From Syngnathus acus (taxonomy: Eukaryota > Chordata > Actinopteri > Syngnathiformes > Syngnathidae), in the NCBI RefSeq assembly GCF_901709675.1, contig NC_051096.1, positions 4,555,001-4,619,000 of the forward strand: a DNA stretch of 64,000 nt, written 5' to 3'. A program made the translations under genes and the position numbers. The stretch's first letter is position 1. Each line of letters starts with the position of its first letter. This document shows, piece after piece, positions 1 to 11,100 of the stretch. The notes under the pieces were generated by a model. The model was not told where the DNA came from, did no database searches, and was given only the letters and a program-made list of their open reading frames with translations.

Positions 1-2098
1 TTTGCGATAACTGCGACAAATCTTTCCTTCTCTTGCACGGCTAAGAATAACAAAAAGTTTGTCGTTTCAAAAAAAAAAAACACGTACGGCATTGTCAAGC
101 ATTGTTTTGTTTATTGCCTGAGAGCGGCATGTGCCAGCTCGGTTCTCCGCCGAGCTCCCCAGACTAGAAATTACTTTCCTCTCTTCTGCCTTTTCTTTCT
201 TCTTTCCCTCCCTGCCTCCGAGGCAGAGCAAGGCGATGAGGCTTCCCGGCAAAGGCAATGATCAAAAGTGGCACACGGATGCCTACAGGTTCCTCCTGAC
301 ATGAGAGGAAATTGCGCGCGCGGAAGGTGGAGAGTTCGCCGAGCGTGGTTGGAGGGGTCGAGGGAGGGAGGGAGGCGCGAGAGAGACGCTCAGCCATCAC
401 TTGTCAAGCGGGATACCTCAAGATTGCCAGAGATGTAAATAGGGATGCAGAGGGAAGCGGGAGAAGGTTTGAGGCATGAAAGGCAGGCGGGGAATAAAAG
501 GGGAGAAAGTTGGAGAAAGGAGAGCACAGCATGTGGGGGGGCCAACGTAAGAGCCAGGGGAGCTTCTCCAGTTGAAAAGCCATCACGGGTGAATAATTGA
601 AGACGGGGCTCGCCTCCCGACAGACAAACAGTCGAGTCAAAGGCGGAGGTGGTGACGCCCGAGTGTAAAATTTCGCCGTGCTGAAGAAGGGATTTTATTC
701 CTCGGCACTCGGTGGCAACTCACCACATGAAGTTGCATGTGTGATGTGTGCTGGAACGTACTCATGAAGGAATAATTATGTTTTTGTATGTCAGGCTTTT
801 GCCACAATTAGAAGGGTGCGGTGAAAGGGAAAAATCATTTTTTTTGGATGTGATGCGGTTTTAAAATTTAATTCCATATGATTATAGGTTGGATCGTCTG
901 GTATTGTTCAAAATTCTGTTCTGGAACGTGCTTCTAATTTATCAACACGTGTTGGCTGACAGGCATATATTATTTATCCTCTGTGAAAATGGCTCTATAC
1001 TCATTTTTTTACATTTGCCTTTTACCTTTTGTTTGCTTTTCTGTCGTGCGTGCGCTGACATGACATGATTTCCTGCTCACACAGCATGTTTAATGCATGT
1101 CCCAAATGATGTTACATGTTTGCTTTTTTTTTTTATTTATTTGATTCTCTCCATCCAACCTGGAGTGAGCAGACATTTTAATGTGCAGGCACAGGCAGTG
1201 GGATAGCTTTATTTGACCGCATATAAGGCCAATTTGAGCCAGATTTATGACTGGTAGAGTCGCGTTATTCCCGTGATTTCCCAGACAGGACCGAATTTAC
1301 AGCTGTTGTGTGTGATACCTGCTCACATTCCAAATCTAAGAGCCGTGCCATTGCAGGGGTGCCAAGGGAGTTGTAAGGGGGGAGCCTTATTTCCAGCAGC
1401 CCACCTCTTACTGAGCCCCTTACATACATTCCACCATCGAAAAAAAAAGCCCAAGGCAACTTTTATCGTGCCTTCCTTCAATTACGCCATAAAAACAACG
1501 CATTTAATCACAGCCTCTGCTCACATGACGAAGTAGTTCATCATTAATAAATGCCAAGACAATGGATTTCAATGCATACACGTATTTGATATCAATAAAA
1601 AATGATTTAGGCCCACACCTCGGTGTCCAAACGCATTATTATTGCAGAAGGGGATGGCACCGTTCATAACTTATCCAAGTCCAAGGGAGACGAGTTCCCC
1701 TGAGAGAGCGCAGCGGTAGTCCCGGGGTGTTGCGACAATGGATGGTTGCTCACCACAGGGGGATTTATGTGCCTTAAGGAAAAGCCTGGCAATCCATGTT
1801 GGGAATACAGAGTATTAGCCAAATCCCTACAGTGGCAAGACTCCAGGCAAAAGTCTGATGTAAGTGCAAGAGGAAGACGACGCACTGGTTTCCCCCCCAC
1901 TGGGAAGGAAGATATGTCACCAGTATGTCTTTGACACTACTCCGACTTGACATGGAGGCTAAAAGATATCAGCTGACATATATTAGCAAAGCGGCGCGTT
2001 CACCTTTTGTGTTATCGGGGCTTTATCGGGATTAGTTCAAATAGGAGTGAGAATCGCAGAGTAGCTGGGAATACAAATTTACTGCGATATTGATATAG
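1..2098. other. non-coding flank, nothing recognised
   Basis: No ORF here has a recognisable domain, codon bias or splice structure; the longest frames are under 90 codons and overlap each other on both strands. Short A and T runs and purine-rich patches (for example near 350-380) are all that stands out. Confidence 0.6.
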
Positions 2099-2106
2099 GA
2101 TCACAT

Positions 2107-2872
2107 TAGGGGTGTAACGATTCATCGATACACATCGATTAATCGATATAATGCTCTACGATTTATTGGCATCGATGCTAAACGTAAACATCGATTTATA
2201 TCGCCGTGTTTGACCTCGGACATTAGACGCGACTTTATTTTGAAATCCAGCTCATTGTTGCTTGCTTCCTCTTTCCGGGAGCAGTACGCGGCGTGTTGTG
2301 TTGTGAGCAGAGCAGGCATGTGAAAGGGGAGCCGACAACTACGCGGCTCCTGGGCTGGTGCTATGGCTAGTGTCCAAGAAGACGAGGAAATTCGCTCCCC
2401 TTTGGGCTTCAAGTCATTCGTTTGGAAGCACTTTGGATTCCAAAGAAAAGATGGCTCAACGGACAATTAAAATTATTGTAAATAAATAGTTCAGTAATGC
2501 ACTTTAAAGTTAATGGTATTACAAAAAAAGAAAGAATATTCATTTTTCTTTACTTATATGAGAAAAAATATAGGAATTTGATAAAGTTCAGTGTTAAAAT
2601 AAGCACTTTGTATACTACAATACTCTTGTAATTTCCTAAATAAAGAGTTTGCAGTACCTTGTTGATTTTGCGTATGAATTGTTATAAATCAGGATATTGT
2701 TCTATATTTTTTATTTAAAAAAAAAAATAAAAAATATCGATCGTGGAGCACTATATCGTGATGTATCGTGAATGAATCACAGCAGGCTTTAAGATATCGG
2801 CAAATATCGTATCGTGTTTCTTTGTATCGATATGATATCGTATCGTGACAAAACCCGCGATTTACACCCCTA
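2107..2872 (+). mobile_element. hAT-type non-autonomous DNA transposon, 766 bp, with intact target duplication
   Basis: The ends are an 11-bp perfect terminal inverted repeat, TAGGGGTGTAA at the left and its complement at the right. The element is flanked by the perfect 8-bp direct repeat GATCACAT at 2099-2106 and 2873-2880. An 8-bp duplication is the hallmark of hAT transposons. Both subterminal regions are packed with ATCGAT/TATCG motifs (about 2118-2205 and 2735-2850), which resemble the repeated subterminal transposase-binding sites known in hAT elements. The interior keeps the first few codons of a BED-finger transposase (see 2363-2470) followed by AT-rich filler, so it is an internal-deletion derivative that cannot move itself. 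Orientation is set by that coding remnant. The intact duplication argues for a fairly recent insertion. Confidence 0.9.
2363..2470 (+). pseudogene. N-terminal remnant of a ZBED-like hAT transposase
   Basis: An ATG at 2363 opens a 35-codon frame ending in TAA at 2468-2470. Residues 14-23 read GFKSFVWKHF and continue GFQ. This is the aromatic-rich start of a BED zinc finger (S-x-VWxHF-x-F), where ZBED1-like hAT transposases begin. The Cys and His zinc ligands that should follow are missing because the frame stops and the sequence becomes AT-rich. It cannot encode a working DNA-binding domain. Its place inside an element with hAT ends and an 8-bp duplication supports the assignment. Alternatively it is a chance frame, but the motif and context make that unlikely. 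Confidence 0.65.
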
Positions 2873-2880
2873 GATCACAT

Positions 2881-5800
2881 ACAACATATTGGAAAGAAAC
2901 ATTGATATTTTTAGGAACCTCATCATTCTTTTTAATCTTTTATTTTATATTATATTTTATATATTATATTATATTATATTGTTGCGTTACTTCCTTTGTA
3001 CCTCCTAATCAATTTGGCAATTAGTGCCAACCCTGTTATATATTCACATCTCGTTAAAATGCACGGCAACAAAAAAAAGCGAGTTCTCCGCTTCATGTCA
3101 ACAAATTGGTAGGGGGAAAAAAAAACCAACATTTTACTTAAGGAAGACTGCGAATGAAAAGGCTTGGAGGGTGCCTAGCAACCGTGATGTGGATTGAGAG
3201 AAAGAGATTTTCAGACGGGAATTGGAACAATAGAGGGAGATAGTGTGTCCAGAGGCAAGAGAAGAAGTGCAGGTGGCGAGTGAGAGAAAGCCTTGGAGAA
3301 GGGAGAAGAGAGAGAGGGAGGATGGATGGAGGGGAGGAAGGCGAGAGGACGGGGGGGGGGCGTCCTATTGCATTCCTGTTGCATCAGTTCAGAGTAACAA
3401 GATTTGGAGATGCAGGCTCAGACATATTAATAGGTTTTGCCCTGACGTCCAACCCCCCCCCCTGAACCTAACTCCTGCTTACACGCACAATTCTGCTCAG
3501 CAACACGGCTTGTCACTCACACGTCCCTTCCCGCTTTCTTTGGAAAGGTGGCGAGAAAGAAAACGGACAGTCAACGACCCGACACAAAGACGCTGACCTT
3601 GGAAGTATCAAGGAAAGAAAACAAGACTATTTAATTTAGCGTGGCCTCAATATGGGCTCCCGAACGTGGATCTCTTTTGTAATGTTACACGAAAACGCAT
3701 TTTAATCTCGACGGGAATGAATTGCGGATCATCTTGTGTTTTCAAGTGGGTTGTCAGCCACGTTAATCTCCGCCGACCGCGTTCAAAACAAGCAGCTGAA
3801 TCGGATCAACAATACAACGTTGGTTGCTGGTCAGTTTTTATAGTGCTTCTCTTTCAGAGGTTGAGTACAATTGTTTTTAAGAGAGAAAATGGATCACAAG
3901 TAGTCTAGCGCCGCGGGGCGTCTCAAATCAGCATTCAACAACACATGTTGCCGTTGTGTTGCAACATCCACAGTATTTTTAGCAATGGGCCTTAAAAGGG
4001 GCTAATTTTTTTCCTCATCTTCCCGGCATAACATTTTTATGTAAATGCACCAACATGAAATCAGACAGCCAGAGATCATTACCGCCTCTTCAGCGAGCTG
4101 AGCTGTTTTCTCATTGAAATTCAACACGCTATTGAAAGAGAAACGGAAACAGAACGCTGGCAAATTTCAATCAGCGGCTCAATATCAGTTCCTTGCTTAT
4201 TTGGCGTTTTGTAATTCTTACAATAAAAGAGCGCAATGGAATTGATGGGGATTTTTTTTTTTTTTTTGGGCATCGCTAATGCTAAAGACCTCCAGCCTCC
4301 AGTTGCCCATTGTAACCTTTCGAGCCAACGAGAGACAATCTCCACCTTGGAATCATTTGTTAATTTGTTTTATAGATGAAGACCAGGTAAAGCGTCTCGG
4401 GGTCTCTCGTCGTGAATACGTTTGAAGCAAATGAGAGGCCCCCGTATACATCACTAATTAAAGCGTGTTTAGCACTAATGGTACATATTGATTGCTGCAG
4501 GCTGACGCAATGGCAGAAGGTAATCCGGTTAGTGTCATAGCACCCGAGGAGAGATTGAACTAGGCTGAAGTGAAAACACTTCAAGTCTCTTCCCCCTTGC
4601 TTACTTTCTTGGCTCCTTCATGCTTTGGCTGCTACTAAATCATAATCAATTAGTCGTTTGCCGCAAAGCAAAGCCAAGCAGGCGGACAGACAATGATAAA
4701 GGATATTAATCTGCTCTTATGTAATGTTGCTATATTGTGTACGGAAATGCATTCCGCCGTACGTTTGACAAATTAATCCCATGGAAACAAATCCCAAATT
4801 CCTATGGTATTGATTTTGCCTTTTGTTTGCAATGTATCACTGTTGCTTCAGGATGAGACATGAGTTGGAAGAGATGCATCATGGGAAATCTCAAAAGGGC
4901 ATTGGTCCAGATAAACAAACAAAACGATCATTCAGGACAATTTGGATGGAGACTCAGGTGAACTTGCAAGTTTTTTTTTTTTTTTTTGGTCTAGGCTGGG
5001 AAACTTTTGAGAAGTGCAAATAATGAATTCATTACTTACTTGAGGGCAATTCTGCCGCTTTTGTGGATTTTAATGATTCATTCTAACTTGAGTAAAAATG
5101 AATGAGCCCTGTCGGTTCAGTTTCAAATATTTGAAGACCTCACCGCTACTCATCAAGTATTTTCCATCTTTCTATTTTTCGGCCCTTTCCTAACGCACAT
5201 TAGCCCGCCGACAGTTGAGTGAGCTCTGACCTTTCAGACGTCGCGGGTCAGAGGTCACTCATAATCTGACTATCACCATTCCTGTCATAACCCATCTGAC
5301 ATTTTACCAGCTCTGACTCCAAATGTCAAGGCCTAATCTGTAAAGGAGACGGCTGCCAGGCGCTTTCATGTTTACTCGCCGCTCTGCAGATGTGCTCGGG
5401 ATGTGTTAATGATTCTAAATTTGAAATCGTCCACGGGGTTCGGCAGAGTTGGCCGTCTCTCTCCGGCATTTCGTGCGGGGGTGGCCAAGCATCTCCGCTT
5501 GTAGATAGACAGAAGCGAAATGAGAATTGTTGCCGGTGTCTTCTTCCATTGGTCGCTCGTGGAGAGACGGAGGCAGATTATTAGCTGCCGGCGTCGCCGT
5601 TCGTAAAAGGGAAATGGATTGTGAAGGAAAGGAGTGTCAAGCCTGATTTAAGTCTTGATTCCTCAGTCTCTCTATTTACGTTCCCCCACGCTATTTACGT
5701 TCTCCACATGCTCAACCTACTTGTGTGGCTCTCCATTTTTTTTTTTTCCTTCACCTCACTCCAAAACATGGCCGCAATCCCCTACCTGTAGAGATGTCAA

Positions 5801-7019
5801 GCATCTCCCATATGCGGGAAGAAGAAACTTACCCATTAGGGCCCTGCTGGATCTTCTGAGCCTCGGGCTAGGACATCATCTCCACTCCCCGCTGCAAGAA
5901 GTGGCGGCATCTTGGCGGAAGTTTCGGCGAATCCCCCCACCCCGAACAATCAACTGTATAGCCATTTAGTTGGCAGCACGTATACATGCCAAAGCCATCA
6001 CGCCCCCCTGCAATGACTGCCTCGCTTTAAACGCCCCCCCCCCCCCCTTCTTCTTTTGTATACGCTGAAGGTGGGGAGTGATTGCTCCATCATTGTGACA
6101 TGTATAGGTCCTGTCTGTTTAATGGCGTGTGTGTGTGTGGGGAGGATTGGGCTTGGGGAAGAAAATGCATTTGTGTCAATCACGGAGACACATATAGATT
6201 ACGATAACTTCCCCTCAATTAGACTTGACAAAAGGAGAGGTAGGAAATTGAAGAAGAACGATGAGAAAATGCGAAGGTGGGAGAAGAAATGGCAAACATC
6301 ATTTCACTCTTGGAATTGTGTCACACTTTTACATTTCATGTCGTTTTCTTGAACACTCTTTCGATGTATTTTCCTCGGTCACAGCCACTCTGATCCATAA
6401 TATGACAGTATTGCATCAGCTGTCCGCGAAACATTTCTCGAGCCCTACGGCGTGCTTAGCTGAGGTAACAGACGGTGGATGCGTGTGTGTGTTTTTCATG
6501 CATGCACACACACGCGTGTGCAGGTTTGAATGGATAGCCAATTGCTGTGCTTTTCCATGTCCATATGTTTCAACCCGCAGCTACATCCACCATCTGGCCT
6601 AGTACGATGCTAATTTAGCATCCCCCTTAACTATAGTTGACTGTCTATGAATTCCCCACCATCTTCAGCCTCATGATTCTACGACAACAACAGAAACTAT
6701 TTTCCCCGGCTTGGAAGCGAAAGGCCTCGGGGGTAGCATGTATACAATGCAGGGAAAAGGTATTCTGGTTCAGCAGCTCTGCGACTTGACTCAAGAGTAG
6801 CCCGGGGAAGCATGTCAGGATATTCTCGGGATAATCACTCAAAGCCCGGCCGGACCCGCTGCTCGGAGTAGCGGAACGGGGGAAGGGTGCTCAACCTGCC
6901 GGGGAGTTAGCTGATGGAGGTCAAGACCGTCAGGGGTGAGAAGAAAAAACATGTGTGTGTTATAAGGTGCACACTTTCTTTGGAGGTCAGTGTGATTGTG
7001 TTTGCACTGCCTCCAAGCA
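2881..7019. other. non-coding flank, low-complexity patches only
   Basis: No gene was recognised. The stretch holds an AT-rich patch (2938-2982), T runs near 4252-4267 and 4971-4987, a 14-base C run (6034-6047) and short TG tracts. Frames of up to about 117 codons exist, but they overlap one another and have skewed low-complexity composition. Confidence 0.6.
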
Positions 7020-7412
7020 AACGTGTGAGAAATAAATAAGTAAATAAATAAAAACATTTTTATTTGTTTTTTTTATATACATTTTAAATATTTGAATATT
7101 TTTATGTCTATATATTTGAATATTTTTTAGTTTATATTTAAATGAATACATAAATATACGTATATAAATAAATAAATAAATAAATAAATACATAAATAAA
7201 TGAATTCTGATTTTATTTTTTATATACATTTTTATTTTATTTTTCATTGAATTTTCGCTGTTGGGACTTAAGTTAAGGGACACATACATCAAGCAGTAAT
7301 AAATAAATAAATAAATAAATATATATTTTAATTTTTTTATGTATTATTTTGAAATGTATTTTTTGCTGTTAGGACTTAAGTTCCTTAAAGGACACATACA
7401 TCAAGCAGTAAT
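7020..7412. repeat. AT-rich block with (TAAA)n tracts and an imperfect tandem duplication
   Basis: TAAA/ATAA tetramer runs at 7029-7051, about 7165-7200 and 7299-7320 surround a duplicated unit. The segment 7247-7300 and the segment 7349-7412 share GACTTAAGTT and, after a small indel, GGACACATACATCAAGCAGT, with similar AT-rich lead-ins. The period is about 110 bp and the second copy has about 8 extra bases. The repeat family is unidentified. Translations of this block (for example on the minus strand between 6987 and 7292) are Ile/Tyr/Lys-rich artefacts. Confidence 0.8.
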
Positions 7413-7957
7413 TAACAGAACCCGTAATGTTGTCAGCGCAGCTAAGCGACTCGCCCGGCGACATCGCTATGCAGGCCGGGCGGCATGGTGGGCTTCCCCA
7501 TATGCGCACGGATGCTTGATGATGCATGTTTGAAGTTAAAGACGGATGCATTCCTGATTGGTTTGGCTCACCGGGGAGACGCTTTGAAAGAGCGGCCGAG
7601 CGTTTGGCACGCGACTGTCGGCGAGGAGGTGCGCTTGTGTGGGATTGAGACGGACGCAGATGAGGAAGAGTGTCGAGTGTGTCCTGTCTGATAAAAAGGA
7701 ACATGGTTCATCATCACAGGGAGCGCCGGGGGAATGCTAGAGTCCATCTGCGAGCTAATACATACTAATGCTCTCGCTGGGTTGCACCTATCTGTCAAAG
7801 GGACGAATCGAGGCAATGCCCTGTTTCGGTTTTCTTAAACTTAACTTTCTTAAACGTAAATAAATAGCTTAAGCCAATATTGTCATGCAACCATAACAAT
7901 TTAATTTTCTACTTCTTTTAAAAAATAATTTGTGATGCTGTTCATCTATCAAATATA

Positions 7958-8180
7958 CCGTATTTTCGGACTATAAGGCGCACCTAAAACCTCCAATTTT
8001 CTCAAAAGCCGACAGCGCGCCTTATAATCAGGTGCGCCTTATATATGGACCAATATTGAGCCACTACAGCAGGCGTGTCCAAAGTCCGGCCCACGGGCCA
8101 AATGTATGTATCTTATATATGGACAAAGTTTTAAAATGGGCCATTCATTGAAGGTGCGCCTTATAATGCGGAAAATACGG
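7958..8180 (-). mobile_element. TA-flanked MITE, copy 1 (short divergent copy)
   Basis: The left end CCGTATTTTC and right end GAAAATACGG are inverted repeats, each flanked by TA (7956-7957 and 8181-8182), the target duplication expected of Tc1/mariner-type elements. Inside are the family's ATAAGGCGCACC motifs and the 'CATTCATTGAAGG' block, which places this copy in reverse orientation. At 223 bp it lacks most of the interior of the 395-412 bp copies. A foreign segment sits in its middle (8070-8105). Class assignment (perhaps Tc2/Kanga-like) is from memory of similar ends and is inference. Confidence 0.85.
8070..8105 (+). mobile_element. possible hAT terminus fragment inside MITE copy 1
   Basis: The stretch begins CAGGCGTGTCCAAAGTCCGG and continues through a GGCCCACGGGCCA palindrome-like block. 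This resembles the 5' end of a common vertebrate hAT family (CAGGGGTGTCCAAA-type) and the CAGGTGTCAAAC elements seen elsewhere in this window. Only about 35 bp is present and no matching right end was found before the host MITE resumes. Confidence 0.4.
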
Positions 8181-8182
8181 TA

Positions 8183-11100
8183 GGCAAACCGCACGTTTCG
8201 CTTCTTTGTATTTCTCGGCTACCTTTTATACGCTCCATGTTGCCGTCCGTCACCAACTTGCAAGGCCTTTCGTCTCCTCTTCATCTTTTTTCATGTCTGA
8301 CAGAATGTGTGGACTTTGTTGGCAGCCTGAGGAGATTTGGCTCCCTTTTTTTTTTTTTTCTTTCTGTTGTTCCTCATTAGGTGAAAGCAAAAAAAAAGTC
8401 TGGTCCAGCACGGTCTAGTGTGTCAGAAGCAGTTTCAAACAAGTTTAAAGCCTTTAGCTGAATTGTTTGACGTCCGCTCAGGCATGCTATTGCCTTTTGA
8501 TATTTCCTTTTTTTTTTCCTTTGGTAATGAATGCCTGTGTGAGAGAGGTGTCAGTGGTCCAACATGTGAACGTTACGCGTGTCTAGCGGTATCACACTGA
8601 AGCTTAGCCACGGCATCCGAGCCTTTCGGAATAAGTCGACGGCACCGCCGAGACCTTTTCAAAACACATTTAAAACGGGGTCACCTCACTGAGGTCCAGG
8701 TTTGTGGTAAAGCGACACAACCAGGGGAGGCGGACATAGGGGGGAGGGGGCGAGTGCGCTCTTCACTAAACCTTGGGAAAATGTGCCCTTTCATCACACA
8801 CTGTATTCCCGTGTGCATCTGTCCATATGCATTTGCCGGCTTTGGGAGAAAAAAAAAAAAAACACATCCACTGTACGCAGTCACGATATGTTGCCACATC
8901 GCACGCTCGGCTGATGAGAACATACCTTACGACAGGATTTTGAACACGGAGATATGTATGATTGGATTGATATGTGAGTGGATGCTTGTCCTATCCCAAC
9001 GTTGGGCTTTCTTTAAATGAAAGCACGCATGAGAGCACATCCCCTACCTCAGCAACAATCTGTACGTGAATGTCTTCACATATCAAACTAGTTGTGTGTG
9101 TGTGTGTGTCTCAGTGCATCAGACTAGTGAAGAAAAGAATAACCCAATTATACAGACAGTCTGCCTGCTCACAGACGTAGTATGGTAGGTAGAAAAAGTG
9201 TGTGTGTGTGTGTTTGTGCAGACAAAGATGATCACAGTAAAGAGGGAAAAAGTGATTTCTTGATGAGCAGAGCTGAAACGACTGAATGAACACAATGTGC
9301 TCGCCACAAAACCAAGGCCGTAAAGATAGCGGGCAAATATTTTGTCAAACCCATCAAAATTTTGGAATTTCTACTAATGAGGAATCTGGAGTGCACACCT
9401 CAATTCATGTTCCTTTTCTGAGGAGGAATGTAGCCCTGAACCTGGCAATTTGGTGGATGCTGTTGCATAGCAACTGCTGAGTACCTAAAAAGGAAAGGGG
9501 GGGGGGGGGGGGGAAAGCAAGGCTATTTGGCTTGTTAAATATTCCCTGCCTGCCAGAGCGTCTCCCAAACCCAAATGTGTTACCATCGAAAATAAACCGA
9601 AACAAAAAAATCCAAACATTTATTGACATGTTTATCTGTTCAATATCAGTTCATAAATCCGACTTTCAAAGATGGCCCTCGCTGTTCCATTCTACACAAT
9701 CTTTTCTTGTCAGCATCTCGCGGCGCGTTTTCATTGTCCACATATTGCGTTCCCATATTATCTAATAAACCCGTGCACAATGGGGAATTAGCATTTGAAA
9801 TGCCAGCGGTGATGTTTTCGCAAGCTTCGACAAGGGTCGCGGATCAAAGTTGAGCCATTTTGTCATATTACAGATAAACACAAAGCAATTTCCCTCTGAA
9901 TTTATTAGCATTTCAGACAGGGCCCCGTCATTCTGCGGACACTCGGATGTGTGTGTCTTGCAGGACGAGAAATTTGAATAAAGCAATAAGCTGCCGCGCT
10001 TGTCTTTTTGCTTGTAGAGTCAAAGACGACAGACGCTCCCAAAAGGACAAACGAGATTTGCTTTTATTGAACAGGCTCGTAATCAACAAACATGTTCTCG
10101 CTGGACACTGCATTAGGTACACCTGCAAATCAGCCAGTAGGACAAAACTTTGGGGGGGTGCCTAATATTTTGAATGCTTAGTATCCATAACCTGACATTG
10201 AATAATACATCAAATAAAAAAATAAAAAATCTCGTCTTATTTTCCCATAATCTCTTTTGCATCCAATATAAGCTTTCAAAAATCAAAGCGCCGGCTTTTG
10301 CTAACTTTGCAGCCTCTCTTGAATGCACGCCGCGCTGCTTATTAATCTTTATTTTGCACGCCAATAGGATGCTGTCGCTGCGGGACATATTGCGACTACG
10401 GTTGATCTCGCCACCGTTCTTCCTCACCGAGCTGCGAATAATAAATCAGAAAGCTGACCAGAGATAACGTCGATCCGTGAGGCCGTATAGCGAGCGGTGT
10501 CTGCGAGAATGCTAACAAGCTGTTTTTTTTTTTTTTTCCTTTTTTTCAGCCATTCTCCTGTTGATATTATTTTTTGCAAAGCCGCAGAATGATCCCTTTT
10601 CTTTTGGCTCTCATACATTTATTAATAGTTTCTTTCAAAACATCTCTGGATAAGATGGATAACTCAGTCCTTTTATCGCTCTCTCTCTCTTTTTCTCTCT
10701 CTATCTCGCTTGCTCGCCCCCCCCCCCCCCCCCCCCCCAACACACATACAGACAGTGATGTGGTGTGAAATTGGATGGGAGGGCTGCAGTGTAGTTTTGT
10801 TGCCTTTCAACACGTAAATGTGGGTCACAGAATAGATTATATGCCCCCTCACCCCTCTTCGCCCCCCCCCAACCACACACACACACACACACACACTGTG
10901 TCACTTTGACACGGTTACCTTATCTACAAGAAATCCCACGCCGCAGGATTACACGTAAAAAGTTCCTGTTTAAAATTGGAAGAATGATGATTTAGCCTTT
11001 TTAAAACAAACACAATAGTCTGACATATATTCTTTATCCTCTGCATTGAACAACTTGAAGGGAAAAAGGCATCAAAAAGGAAATGCTTGCTGTCATTTTA

